NCBI GenBank assembly: GCA_026692845.1
Contig: JAPLNM010000043.1
Span: forward strand, 1 to 64,000
Origin: Planctomycetota bacterium
Lineage (GTDB): Bacteria; Planctomycetota; Planctomycetia; Pirellulales; Pirellulaceae
Direction of reading: 5' to 3'
DNA length: 64,000 nucleotides
A program made the translations under genes and the position numbers. The notes under the pieces are model-generated. The model had not been told where the DNA came from. It worked only from the letters and a program-made list of their open reading frames with translations, and ran no database searches. Below are positions 39,864 through 48,967 of this stretch, piece after piece; within the stretch, counting starts at the first letter, position 1; every line of letters starts with the position of its first letter.

Positions 39864-40434
39864 TCATTCAATCGAAGAGGAACAACGTGCATCAACCCAT
39901 GGCTTGGTCGGCTCTTGGGCTGAATCTCGGGATTGTATACCTAGGGTTCGGCGTTCCTTCCAAGTTCCCCGAAATATATAAATATTTATTATGGCGGAAA
40001 CCACTACGCGAGCGAACCGAATCTCTCACTCGTTCCAACACACCGCAATCCCTCGTCGCTTTTTCCAAAATAGCACTTTGAATGCAAACGATATCCCCTT
40101 GACAAAATCCAAACCGCACTTTCGCTTTTGGGGCTTTGATTGAATCGGCATAGCGGAACAAGTCAATCAGTTTCGCGTTTAGCGATCGACAAATTGCAAA
40201 ATATCACTGGGTAATCAACCGGATCGTATTAGCGTCCGGTTTCGAGGTCGTTGCTACGCAGTGGTCCATCGGGTTTCTCGATGTTTACTCGGTATACTCG
40301 CATAACAGAATCCGCTAGGTAGGTTTGCGTCTTGAGTAGCTGTTCGAGTCTTCTCCCATCAGGGAACCCAAATCGGGTACCATGGTCCGATCCGATTCGC
40401 TCCCGTTTCTTTCCGACAAAGCCTCCTAACTGCC
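39864..40434. other. Divergent control region between the giant gene and glpK
   Basis: 571 bases without a credible gene. A strongly AT-rich run lies at 39971-39992 and, read on the minus strand, offers CATAAT and TATATT as -10-like hexamers for the giant gene, though no good -35 box sits at the proper distance. On the plus strand TATACT at 40293-40298 could serve glpK, again with a poor -35. No operator palindrome typical of a known glp regulator was recognised. Confidence 0.4.
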
Positions 40435-41928
40435 ATGAAAGCTATCCTTGCTCTCGACCAAGGGACCACCAGTTCCCGTGCGATCCTCTATAGCCATGCA
40501 GGGGACATCTTAGGTGTGGCCCAAAGAGAATTCGAGCAGATTTTCCCAAAGAGCGGTTGGGTCGAACACAACCCGATCGAGATATGGGAATCGCAACTGG
40601 CTGTCGCTCGCGAAGTCATCGCGACCTGCAAATTAAGCCCAGCGGAAATCGCCGCGATCGGGATCACCAACCAACGCGAAACGACCGTGGTCTGGGATCG
40701 TAAATCCGGACTTCCCATCTACAACGCGATCGTATGGCAGGACCGACGCACCGCCGAGGATTGCGATCGACTCAAGAAATCAGGCCAAGCCGCCTGGATC
40801 ACCGAAAAAACCGGGCTCGTTGTCGATCCTTACTTTTCTGGAACCAAGCTCCGTTGGATTCTGGAGCATGTGCCCGATGCACGCGCGAAAGCCGAGAAAG
40901 GCTCGCTTGCATTCGGCACGATCGACTCTTGGTTGCTCTGGAATCTGACCCAAGGGCGCACTCACAAAACCGACACGAGCAATGCGAGCCGAACCATGCT
41001 GATGAACCTCGGTTCGTTGCAATGGGATCCTGAGCTGCTCGAACTGCTGAACATCCCTGAATCGATCTTGCCCGAAATCTGCATGTCCAGTGAGCTCTAC
41101 GCGGAAACCGATACCGAGCTCTTCGGTGCCTCGATACCGATCGCAGGCATTGCAGGAGATCAACAAGCGGCCTTGTTCGGCCAGAACTGCACTCAGGTCG
41201 GCATGGCAAAAAACACCTACGGAACCGGTTGCTTCATGTTGATGAACGTAGGCTCCAAACCGGTATCCTCGAAACAGCGTCTGCTAGCCAGCGTCGGTTG
41301 GTCGCGAACGCAACAGCAGTGCTACGTCTTGGAAGGCAGCGTCTTTATCGCCGGTGCAGCAGTCCAATGGTTGCGAGACGGACTGGGGATCATCAAGAAG
41401 GCGTCCGAGGTCGAGTCCCTCGCCAGTCAGGTCGTCGATAGCGATGGTGTTTATTTGGTTCCCGCGTTTGCCGGTCTGGGGGCTCCCCACTGGGACGCTT
41501 ATGCTCGCGGTACGATCGTCGGGATCACGCGAGGGACCACCGCAGCGCATCTTGCCCGCGCTGCGCTCGAGGGGATCGCCTTCCAAGTCGCCGACGTTCT
41601 GACCGCGATGCAAAACGACTCTGGCAATCAACTCACCGAATTGCGGGTCGATGGGGGGGCTAGCGCTAACAATCTCTTGATGCAATTCCAGGCCGATGTG
41701 ATGCAGTGCCCGGTCGTCCGACCTAAAATCATCGAGACGACCAGCCTCGGTGCTGCGTATCTGGCCGGGCTGGCAACGGGATTTTGGAAGAACGATTCGG
41801 AAATCCAAAGCATTTGGCAAGCCGACCGGCGATTCGAACCGACGATGAAACCCCAGGAAGCTGCCGCACGACGCGAACGCTGGGGCTTAGCGCTCGATCG
41901 GTCCCGTCAATGGGCCGAACATTCCTAG
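40435..41928 (+). CDS. glpK: Glycerol kinase
   Basis: Transfers phosphate from ATP to glycerol to give sn-glycerol-3-phosphate in the cytoplasm. The 497-residue length matches the FGGY-family glycerol kinases (E. coli GlpK is 502). Visible signatures are [13 protein letters not shown] at the N-terminus, [32 protein letters not shown], the catalytic aspartate D242 in [24 protein letters not shown] and, in the C-terminal ATPase domain, [13 protein letters not shown] with [10 protein letters not shown]. It is the first gene of a plus-strand operon; glpD follows after 73 bases. No glpF aquaglyceroporin gene is in the window, so glycerol may enter through another channel or the MFS gene downstream. 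Confidence 0.97.
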   Translation: MKAILALDQGTTSSRAILYSHAGDILGVAQREFEQIFPKSGWVEHNPIEIWESQLAVAREVIATCKLSPAEIAAIGITNQRETTVVWDRKSGLPIYNAIVWQDRRTAEDCDRLKKSGQAAWITEKTGLVVDPYFSGTKLRWILEHVPDARAKAEKGSLAFGTIDSWLLWNLTQGRTHKTDTSNASRTMLMNLGSLQWDPELLELLNIPESILPEICMSSELYAETDTELFGASIPIAGIAGDQQAALFGQNCTQVGMAKNTYGTGCFMLMNVGSKPVSSKQRLLASVGWSRTQQQCYVLEGSVFIAGAAVQWLRDGLGIIKKASEVESLASQVVDSDGVYLVPAFAGLGAPHWDAYARGTIVGITRGTTAAHLARAALEGIAFQVADVLTAMQNDSGNQLTELRVDGGASANNLLMQFQADVMQCPVVRPKIIETTSLGAAYLAGLATGFWKNDSEIQSIWQADRRFEPTMKPQEAAARRERWGLALDRSRQWAEHS

Positions 41929-42001
41929 ACGGACCTCCCTCTCAGCTCCAAGCCGAATCTTTCTATCCGAATTATCCTGACCGAACCATCTTGCCTGAAT
42001 C

Positions 42002-43558
42002 ATGTCGCTCGATCGAACCGCAAGCCTCTCAAGACTCCATTCCCAAACCGTATGGGACTTCGTCGTTGTTGGAGCCGGAGCGACCGGCGCGAGCATCGCT
42101 CTGGACGCTGCTTCGCGCGGATTTTCCGTGGTCTTGATCGACCAAAGCGATTTCGGAAAAGGAACCTCGAGCCGTTCGACCAAACTGGTTCACGGTGGCG
42201 TTCGGTACCTGGCCCAAGGCAACATCAGCCTAGTCCGAGACGCCCTGCACGAGCGAACTTCGCTTCGGAAAAACGCGCCCCATGTCGTGCACGAAATGGC
42301 CTTCCTGGTCCCCTGCAAATCCTGGCCGGAAAAAATCTGGTACTCCATGGGCTTTATCCTCTACGATTGGCTCGCGGGCAAAAGCGGCTTTGCCAAGGCC
42401 AAGCGACTCAGTGCCCAAGAATGCAAGGACTATGTACCGACGATCGCCCCTGAAATGGCTCGCTATGGGGTCCTCTATTCGGATGGTCAATTCGATGATG
42501 CGCAACTGCTCATCGACATCGTTCTGACCGCTGCCGAACATGGCGCTGTGGTTTGCAACTATGTCCAAGCTCAAGGCTTACTCAAGGACTCGACTGGGAA
42601 TGTAACCGGTCTTCGCACCATCGATCTCGAATCGCCTGTGTCGCACCAATCTCCTCAAGCCCAAATCGATATCCAAGCTAGGTGCGTGATCAACGCCACG
42701 GGCCCATTTTGCGATGAACTTCGTAGGGCTGACGAACCTGCCCTCGAGCCGATTATCGCGCCAAGCCAAGGGGTCCACATCGTCCTAGAGAAAAGTTTCC
42801 TTCCCGGTAACGCGGCGGTGATCGTCCCGAAAACCAGCGACGGACGAGTGATCTTTTTGATCCCATGGAACAACCACACCCTGATCGGCACGACCGACAC
42901 GGCGATTCCCAAGTCGGTGCTCGAACCGGTAGCAACCCAACAGGAAATCGATTTCTTGCTGGAGACCTCCGGAAGATACCTTTCGAAAAAACCGACTCGC
43001 AATGATATCCTCAGCGTCTTTGTCGGTATTCGCCCACTGGTGAAAGCCAAATCGGTTTCTAAGTCCACTTCGAAACTTTCGCGAGACCATACCATCGAGG
43101 TTTCCAAATCGGGGTTGCTCACGATCACCGGAGGCAAATGGACAACCGCTCGAAAAATGGCACAGGACGCCGTCGACCGAGCGATTCTCTCGGCCGAGTT
43201 GCCTCAGAGTCCATGCATCACCAAGGATCTTTTATTGCATGGGTCAGACGCCCAGGCCAAGTCGCAATGGGTCGCGCAGAACCCGGCCTTAGGAATACCG
43301 TTGCTCGAGGGCTATGGGCTCAAACCCGTCGATGTGGTTTGGGCTGCACGCTATCAAATGGCAAGAACGATTGAGGATGTCCTTGCTCGCCGCGACCGAT
43401 TGTTGTTTCTACGCGCTCGCGATGCGATCGATGTGGCTCCGCGCGTCGCGGCCCTCTTGGCAAAAGAACTGGGCAAAGAAGATTCTTGGATCGATCGCCA
43501 ACTGCTCGAATTTCGGGAAGTGGCAAACAACTATCTACCACCGAGGACCAACGCGTGA
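42002..43558 (+). CDS. glpD: FAD-dependent glycerol-3-phosphate dehydrogenase
   Basis: Oxidises glycerol-3-phosphate to dihydroxyacetone phosphate, passing electrons to the quinone pool at the inner face of the membrane. The 518-residue protein has the FAD-binding motif VVVGAGATGASIALDAASRG at residues 21-40, the family signature KGTSSRSTKLVHGGVRYLAQ, the GRVIFLIPWNNHTLIGTTD strand set and SGLLTITGGKWTTARKMAQD near the C-terminus. Length and motifs fit aerobic GlpD rather than anaerobic GlpA. Its TGA stop overlaps the GTG start of the next gene (GTGA at 43555-43558), so translation of the transporter is probably coupled to it. Confidence 0.96.
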   Translation: MSLDRTASLSRLHSQTVWDFVVVGAGATGASIALDAASRGFSVVLIDQSDFGKGTSSRSTKLVHGGVRYLAQGNISLVRDALHERTSLRKNAPHVVHEMAFLVPCKSWPEKIWYSMGFILYDWLAGKSGFAKAKRLSAQECKDYVPTIAPEMARYGVLYSDGQFDDAQLLIDIVLTAAEHGAVVCNYVQAQGLLKDSTGNVTGLRTIDLESPVSHQSPQAQIDIQARCVINATGPFCDELRRADEPALEPIIAPSQGVHIVLEKSFLPGNAAVIVPKTSDGRVIFLIPWNNHTLIGTTDTAIPKSVLEPVATQQEIDFLLETSGRYLSKKPTRNDILSVFVGIRPLVKAKSVSKSTSKLSRDHTIEVSKSGLLTITGGKWTTARKMAQDAVDRAILSAELPQSPCITKDLLLHGSDAQAKSQWVAQNPALGIPLLEGYGLKPVDVVWAARYQMARTIEDVLARRDRLLFLRARDAIDVAPRVAALLAKELGKEDSWIDRQLLEFREVANNYLPPRTNA

Positions 43559-44847
43559 AAGAGCTTGACTCCGAGGAAAATTCCGCAGCATCCACGGCCC
43601 TTTTGCTCGCTTGGATGTGGGTCGCCTATTTTCTGAATTACTGCGATCGCCAAGCGGTGTTTGCGATGTTCAAAGTCCTCAAAACAGATCTTTCGATGAG
43701 CGAAACCCAGTTGGGTTTGACCGGCGCGTTTTTTCTTTGGGTCTACGGGATCGGTTGCCCGATCGCAGGTTTCTTAGCGGACCGTTACTCCAAGAAAGTG
43801 TTGGTCATCGGCAGTCTGATCGTTTGGAGCCTAGTGACCATTGCGACCGGTTTGTCGGTCTCTGCGACGATGCTTCTGGCAATGCGCGCGGCGATGGGGG
43901 TATCCGAAGCTCTGTTCATGCCAGCGGCGATTTCCATGACGACCAACTTCACCGCCCAGAAGTGGCGTTCTCGCGCCGTGGCGAGTTTGACTACTGCGCA
44001 GATCGCAGGGGTGATCGTCGGAGCATCCTTCGGCGGGTGGATGGCTCAGCAGGGTCAATGGAGGATGGCTTTTATCCTTCTGGGAATCTGCGGGTTGGCT
44101 TATGCGCTTCCTTTTGCATGGTATCTGTCGCGAATGCCGATCGGAGCCGACCGGGAAGATACCTCCCGAGTTCTCCGCACGGATGCAAATTCTTTCGAGA
44201 CAAAGGATCGGCCGAATCTGCTCTCGATTTTCCAGGTTCCAACGTTCTGTATCCTGTGCGTTGCCTTTCCCCTGTTCGTCTTTGGATTGTGGATGATCTA
44301 CAGTTGGCTTGCCAACTACATCGAGGAAAAATTCGAACTGAGCACCGTCCAAGCGGCTTGGATTTCAACGGTGTATTTGCAGTTGGCGACCGTTCTCGGG
44401 CTGTTCGTCGGTGGGTACATAGCCGATCGTTTTCGCAAACAGTTTCGATCCGCGCGCATGATGGTCTTGTTTGCGAGCGTCTGTTGCTGTGCGCCCCTGC
44501 TTGTTGCGATCGGTCGGGTCGAGAACTTAGAGACGCTCAAGTGGATTTTGGTCGCTTATGGATTCTTCAGTGGCTGGATGATCGGCAATATTTTCCCGGC
44601 GGCTTTCGAGGTTGTGGGTTCTTCTCGGCGCGGGCTTGCTGTCGGTATTCTTAATTTTTTTGGAGCGGCTTTGTCGGGCTTTGCACCACTGATGGTGGGA
44701 ACTTGGAAAAAGAGTTATGGTCTTCCTGGGATGCTGGGGGTAGCAGGTATCGCCTATGCGTTAGCGGCGATTCTTTTGGCTCTGGCGATTTTCTTTACTC
44801 TGCCTAAGGATCAAGACAGAAATGCGTCGACGAGTGCTGATCGCTGA
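43555..44847 (+). CDS. Major facilitator superfamily transporter
   Basis: A 430-residue inner-membrane protein with about twelve hydrophobic segments in two halves separated by a polar loop (REDTSRVLRTDANSFETKDR). The first half has the MFS motif-A-like GFLADRYSKKVLVIGSL and YFLNYCDRQAVFAM. It resembles the anion:cation symporter/spinster-like branch, whose members carry organic anions or sugar acids. I chose the GTG at 43555, which overlaps the glpD stop by four bases, over an in-frame start 23 codons earlier that lies inside glpD. The position suggests uptake of glycerol-3-phosphate, a glycerol-containing compound or the substrate of the next two enzymes; the sequence does not decide. Confidence 0.85.
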   Translation: MKELDSEENSAASTALLLAWMWVAYFLNYCDRQAVFAMFKVLKTDLSMSETQLGLTGAFFLWVYGIGCPIAGFLADRYSKKVLVIGSLIVWSLVTIATGLSVSATMLLAMRAAMGVSEALFMPAAISMTTNFTAQKWRSRAVASLTTAQIAGVIVGASFGGWMAQQGQWRMAFILLGICGLAYALPFAWYLSRMPIGADREDTSRVLRTDANSFETKDRPNLLSIFQVPTFCILCVAFPLFVFGLWMIYSWLANYIEEKFELSTVQAAWISTVYLQLATVLGLFVGGYIADRFRKQFRSARMMVLFASVCCCAPLLVAIGRVENLETLKWILVAYGFFSGWMIGNIFPAAFEVVGSSRRGLAVGILNFFGAALSGFAPLMVGTWKKSYGLPGMLGVAGIAYALAAILLALAIFFTLPKDQDRNASTSADR

Positions 44848-46348
44848 GTGCAAGCAAGAGGTATCCACGTTCAATCCGAACCTAAGCCGGATCGGGGATT
44901 TTGGGGTTCGTCGCGGAAACCAGATCCTCGATTACCACCGGACGATTCGCAACGAGATCGGCGGCGCATTGAGCGCCCTAGAGTCCGATCCGACGATCGA
45001 ATTGGTTCCGACTTATAGCGCGTTTTTCATCACATCGGGCGGGACTTTAGCGCAGAGCGACTGGGAAATACTTTCTAAAGATTTTCTCGATGGGATTTGC
45101 CAGGGCTTAGCGAGCGGTCCGATCGATGGAATCTATTTCTGCATGCATGGAGCGATGTGTTCTGAGCACGAGTGGGATCCCGAGGGTTACCTGCTCGAAC
45201 AGACCCGAAAAATCGTCGGGGAGCGGATGCCCTTGGTCGTGTCCTTGGATCTGCATGGGATCGCCACACGGAAAATGTTTCAGCATGCCGATGCGATCGT
45301 CGCTTATCACACGTATCCGCACGTCGATTTTTACGAGACTGGTGCTAGGGCGGCGCGGTTGCTGATCGATGTGATCGACCGGAAAGTGCTTCCCGTTACG
45401 GCCCGGGTTTTCATACCGGCTCTGGTCCGAGGCGACGAGTTGATCACCGAAACGGGGTTGTTTGGTCAATGCATCGAGATGGCCAAGCAAATCGAGAAAG
45501 AGAGTTCTGGATTATCGGCTGGGGTCTTTATAGGGAATCCCTTCACCGATGTCCCAGAGCTTGGCTCCTACAGTTTTGTAACGACCAACGACGACCCGGC
45601 GTTTGCTAGCGAGCGTGCTATGGCTATTGGGATGCGATTTTGGGAACACCATGAGCGCATGCAGGTTCCTTTGATCTCGCTCTTGGAGATGCAGCAGAGG
45701 ATGTCTCAGATCGGCAAGGACCAGCAACGTGGACTTGTCGGTACCGTTGCCTTGGTCGATGCTGCCGATGCGACAAGTTCGGGGGCGTCGGGCGACAGCA
45801 ATGCGATTCTCAAGGCGCTTTTGGAATGCGGATATACCGGGCGAACGTTGATTCCCATCGTCGATCGAGCGGCGGTCGAATCGGCCCTCGCCGCCGGAAT
45901 AGGTAAGGAGATCACCGTAGCTTTGGGTGGAACGCTCGACCCGACGCGTTTTGAACCGATCGAGCTTCGGTGCCGCGTACGTCATTTGAGCGATGGAGCG
46001 TTCCGCAGTGAGTCTTTTGGCGAATCATGGGATTCCGGACCGACAGCCGTTCTCGAATCGTTGAGCATGACTCTGGTTGTCGGGAGCCGAGGGGTGAACC
46101 TTTACGATCGGTCCTATTTTTACGCCAACGGTCAGAACCCTAAGCAGTTCGATGCGGTGGTGGTCAAATCCCCTCATTGCCAGCATCCCATGTATGCGGC
46201 TTGGTGCTCAGAGATGCTATTGGTCGACGCTCCGGGCTCATCGAGCGCCAATGTCCGAGGGCTTGGACATCGCCGATGCCAACGGCCTATTTTTCCAATG
46301 GAACCGATCAAGGATTACCGGCCGACGGTCGAAATATTTCGCAGGTAG
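44822..46348 (+). CDS. M81-family (microcystinase C/MlrC-like) metallopeptidase
   Basis: A 508-residue protein of peptidase family M81. It shows the N-terminal RVLIAECKQEVSTFNP, the metal-site-region motif GIYFCMHGAMCSEHEWDPEG, VSLDLHGIATRKMFQHADAI, AYHTYPHVDFYETGARAARL and, in the C-terminal domain, VALVDAADATSSGASGDSNA and KSPHCQHPMYAAW. MlrC, the best-known relative, cleaves linearised microcystin, but most members have unknown substrates and lie in catabolic clusters. The ATG at 44822 overlaps the transporter gene by 26 bases and has AGGA about eleven bases upstream, supporting both the start and tight co-expression. Together with the transporter and the enolase-superfamily enzyme it probably processes an imported compound. 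Confidence 0.9.
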   Translation: MRRRVLIAECKQEVSTFNPNLSRIGDFGVRRGNQILDYHRTIRNEIGGALSALESDPTIELVPTYSAFFITSGGTLAQSDWEILSKDFLDGICQGLASGPIDGIYFCMHGAMCSEHEWDPEGYLLEQTRKIVGERMPLVVSLDLHGIATRKMFQHADAIVAYHTYPHVDFYETGARAARLLIDVIDRKVLPVTARVFIPALVRGDELITETGLFGQCIEMAKQIEKESSGLSAGVFIGNPFTDVPELGSYSFVTTNDDPAFASERAMAIGMRFWEHHERMQVPLISLLEMQQRMSQIGKDQQRGLVGTVALVDAADATSSGASGDSNAILKALLECGYTGRTLIPIVDRAAVESALAAGIGKEITVALGGTLDPTRFEPIELRCRVRHLSDGAFRSESFGESWDSGPTAVLESLSMTLVVGSRGVNLYDRSYFYANGQNPKQFDAVVVKSPHCQHPMYAAWCSEMLLVDAPGSSSANVRGLGHRRCQRPIFPMEPIKDYRPTVEIFRR

Positions 46349-46383
46349 AACGCTTAGATGCTATCATCAACACAGGAATACTC

Positions 46384-47520
46384 ATGAAGATTCGCAAGAT
46401 CACATGTGCCGGATTGCGAGGCGCCACGCCCGAGGGTGGATGGAGCAACGAGCTCAAGCCCGAGGACTGCGTTCATACGCTTTTGGCGGTGCATACCGAC
46501 ACCGGGCATATCGGCTTAGGAAGTGTTTTCACCAACGATCGGTTGGTTCAGGCAGCCTTGGATGTGTTGCAACCCTTGACCCAAGGGGAGAACGCACTGG
46601 AGCCAGAGCGAGTGAGCGAAAAGTTGCATCAGCACATGTTTTGGTTGGGCCGTGGCGGCTCGATCACGCATGCGATCAGCGGGATCGACATCGCGCTTTG
46701 GGACTTGCTAGGCCAAGCCACGGGGCAACCGGTAGGTCGGCTTTTGGGGGGCCGGTACATCGACCGCGTGAAGCCTTATGCGTCGTTGCTCATGCAGCCA
46801 CCTGCCCAGATGAAAGAGAGTTTGCTTGGGGTTAAGGCTCAGGGCTTTCGGGCGTTCAAGATCGGTTGGGGGCCCTTTGGTCGCAAGGACTCCAAGACCG
46901 ATGAATCGATCGTAGCTGCCGCGCGTGAAGCGATTGGGGAAGACTGCCAATTGATGGTTGATGCGGGTGGCTCGGACGCATATTGGTCGCGCGGTTACAA
47001 GTGGGCTATTCAAACGGCGCACATGCTCAAGCAATACGATGTGGTTTGGTTTGAAGAAGCTTTGAGCCCAGATGCGTTGGAGGATTTCGTGAAATTGCGA
47101 GAGCATTCTCCGGTCCCCATTTCCGGAGGAGAGGTTCTGACCCGCAGGCAAAGTTTCTTGCCTTGGCTATCACGGGGAGCATTCGATATCATCCAGCCTG
47201 ATGTGACCAAGGTAGGGGGCTTGAGCGAAGAGCGCCGGATTGCATGGATGGCCCAGGATTTCGGAGTCGAGTTTGTGCCACATGGTTGGAACACTGCGGT
47301 GGGCTTAGCTGCGGATTTGCACTTAGCCTCAGCGATACCGAACACTCGGTTTGTCGAGTATTTGACCGGCTCGCCATTTATCGATGCGATTGTCCAAGAT
47401 CCTTGGCGGATCGACCCTGAGGGGTTTTTAGCGATTCCAGATGCACCCGGGCTAGGCATGAAGTTGGATCTCGATGGGGTCAAGAGATACACGGGAAGCT
47501 TGGATTGGCTAAGGAGCTAG
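46384..47520 (+). CDS. Enolase-superfamily (mandelate racemase/muconate lactonising type) enzyme
   Basis: A 378-residue TIM-barrel enzyme; the ATG at 46384 has AGGA upstream and the frame continues 5' without a credible earlier start. Metal ligands are placed at D193 (LMVDAGGSDAY), E224 or E225 (VVWFEEALSP) and E250 (ISGGEV). A general base His300 lies in VPHGWNTAVGL and a lysine, K159, in RAFKIGWGPFG. This is KxG rather than the KxK of mandelate racemase, so the second lysine base is missing and a sugar-acid or amino-acid-type dehydration/racemisation using the His or single Lys is more likely. It is the last gene of the glp operon, 35 bases after the M81 gene. The substrate is unknown. Confidence 0.9.
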   Translation: MKIRKITCAGLRGATPEGGWSNELKPEDCVHTLLAVHTDTGHIGLGSVFTNDRLVQAALDVLQPLTQGENALEPERVSEKLHQHMFWLGRGGSITHAISGIDIALWDLLGQATGQPVGRLLGGRYIDRVKPYASLLMQPPAQMKESLLGVKAQGFRAFKIGWGPFGRKDSKTDESIVAAAREAIGEDCQLMVDAGGSDAYWSRGYKWAIQTAHMLKQYDVVWFEEALSPDALEDFVKLREHSPVPISGGEVLTRRQSFLPWLSRGAFDIIQPDVTKVGGLSEERRIAWMAQDFGVEFVPHGWNTAVGLAADLHLASAIPNTRFVEYLTGSPFIDAIVQDPWRIDPEGFLAIPDAPGLGMKLDLDGVKRYTGSLDWLRS

Positions 47521-47522
47521 CG

Positions 47523-47559
47523 CGTACCCAGGGCGGCACTTCGCTTTGCCCTGAGTACG
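47523..47559 (+). terminator. Hairpin after the glp operon
   Basis: CGTAC-C-CAGGGC at 47523-47534 pairs with GCCCTG-A-GTACG at 47548-47559 around a 13-base loop. It begins three bases after the enolase-superfamily stop codon. There is no T-run behind it, so it may act as a transcript-end stabiliser or with Rho rather than as a simple intrinsic terminator. Confidence 0.6.
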
Positions 47560-47625
47560 ATTGAGTCTCGTAATTCCCTAGGCGAATGCGAGCACCGCTC
47601 AGCGTTTTGCACGCTCGAAAGCGGA

Positions 47626-47868
47626 TCATCGGGCGATTTTATCGGGCGATTTGTTCTCGGAGGCAACCTTCAATAAATTCTCTCCATGATTCAACGGCTG
47701 AACATGCCGAGCCTGTCCCTTGAGGAAGACGACTCCTTCTTCGACCTGGACTTGTGGATCGGTGAACCAGCCCGTGGCATTAAGGACGCTCTGAAGTCGA
47801 GCGCGGATTTCCTCGTCGCGCGCAAGAGGCTTGATGTCCACTTTCGCGGGCGCCGGAGCGAGGTCATT
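47626..47868 (-). pseudogene. BON-domain fragment, probably from a mechanosensitive-channel-type gene
   Basis: On the minus strand, after a stop at about 47870, the reading frame gives APAPAKVDIKPLARDEEI, RARLQSVLNATGWFTDP and QVQVEEGVVFLKGQA. This matches the start of a BON domain as found at the N-terminus of planctomycete MscS-type channel proteins. The match ends abruptly after KGQA and the frame closes at 47626 without the second BON half or any membrane segment. Upstream signal sequence is also missing. I read it as a leftover of a larger gene, not a functional 71-residue protein. Confidence 0.55.
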
Positions 47869-47871
47869 CGC

Positions 47872-48123
47872 ATGGTCTTGTTAGAGAATAAAGAGATTCC
47901 GGTCCACGCCGCCAAAGGAAACATCATCGTGCAGTGTTTGGAAGGGCACGTCACCTTCAGCACGATGGGAAAGAACGTGGAACTGCAAGCTGGACACCTA
48001 TTTTGTCTGAAGTTGGGTGAACCCCATTCATTAAAAGCGACCGAAGACTCATCGTTGCTGCTAACGATTCTTTTTCATAGCGATCTTTCGGTCGCTGGTT
48101 CTACACCTAGCCCATCGCTCTAA
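47872..48123 (+). pseudogene. Cupin-domain protein, N-terminally truncated
   Basis: From about 47855 the plus frame encodes RRSEVIRMVLLENKEIPVHA, NIIVQCLEGHVTFSTMGK, VELQAGHLFCLKLGEPHSLK and SLLLTILFH, a single small cupin barrel with the His of IPVHA and the GEPHSL motif. Full members start about 30 residues earlier; here the upstream part of the frame is antisense to the BON fragment and carries no cupin homology. An internal ATG at 47872 could still give an 83-residue product. Small cupins of this kind have unknown roles. The junction of two gene remnants in opposite directions points to a rearrangement. Confidence 0.55.
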
Positions 48124-48255
48124 CCCCAAAGCATCTGACGAAGCGGCAAGAAGTGGCGAAGTATGGACCTGTTCCATGCATCCTCAGGTCCGACTGCCGA
48201 GGCCGGGCTCGTACCCGGTCTGTGGGATGTAGCTAATACAAACTTCAAAACTCAA

Positions 48256-48967
48256 GGCGCCAGCCGCGGGCTATTGCTATAAGCCCCGCACCAAATCGAT
48301 GGTGCTACACCGCCGGGATTCTTTACCTGCTGGGGCCCAAACGCAGCGTCGTAGGGGGCTGATTTAAATCGCCCAACCGCTTGCGCTGGTTGGCTCACCG
48401 ATAGGGTAATCTCCTTGTGAGCCGCCTAGGCGCAAGCCGCGGGCTATTGCCATAAGCCCCGCACCGAATCGATCGTGCTACACCGCCGGGAATTCTTTAC
48501 CTGCTGGGGCCTAAACGCAGCGTCGTAGGGGGCATACTTAAATCGCCCAACCGCTTGCGCTGGTTGGCTCACTGACAGGTGAATCACCTTGTGAGCCGCA
48601 CGGCGCCAGCCGCGGGCTATTGCCATAAACCCCGCACCGAACGCGGGCTATTGCCATAAGCCCCGCACCGAATCGATCGTGCTACACCGCCGGGAATTCT
48701 TAACCTGCTGGGGCCTAAACGCAGCGTCGTAGGGGGCTGATTTAAATCGCCCAACCGCTTGCGCTGGTTGGCTCACTGACAGGTGAATCACCTTGTGAGC
48801 CGCACGGCGCCAGCCGCGGGCTATTGCTATAAGCCCCGCACCAAATCGATGGTGCTACACCGCCGGGATTCCTCACCTGCTGGAACCTAAACGCAGCGTC
48901 GTAGGGGGCATATTTAAATCGCCCAACCGCTAGCGCTGGTTGGTTCACCGATAGGTGAATCCCCTTG
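48256..48967. repeat. Four-copy array of ~173-bp structured repeats
   Basis: Units start near 48256, 48429, 48602 and 48806 (the shared GGGCTATTGC site falls at 48268, 48441, 48614 and 48818). The third unit has a 41-base internal duplication at 48614-48655. Each unit contains hairpin A (GCGGGCT / AGCCCCGC), hairpin B (CCAACC / GGTTGG around GCTTGCGCT) and, best kept in units 2 and 3, nested hairpin C (GGCTCAC / GTGAGCC enclosing AGGTGA / TCACCT). Small frames read through the array are not real genes. The array ends inside the DUF2238 gene. Repeats are too long and adjacent to be a CRISPR. Confidence 0.85.

Noticed and set aside
40099-40104. TTGACA hexamer upstream of glpK
   Set aside because: No -10-like hexamer lies 16-18 bases downstream.
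39892-40161. 89-codon minus-strand frame just upstream of the giant gene
   Set aside because: No recognisable domain, and it lies in the probable promoter region.
48444-48948. Small minus-strand frames reading QPAQAVGRFKYAPYDAAF in the repeat array
   Set aside because: They are produced by the repeat unit itself and lack any conserved domain or start signal.
48256-48967. CRISPR array
   Set aside because: Units are about 173 bp, directly adjacent, without unique spacers, and no cas genes are present.
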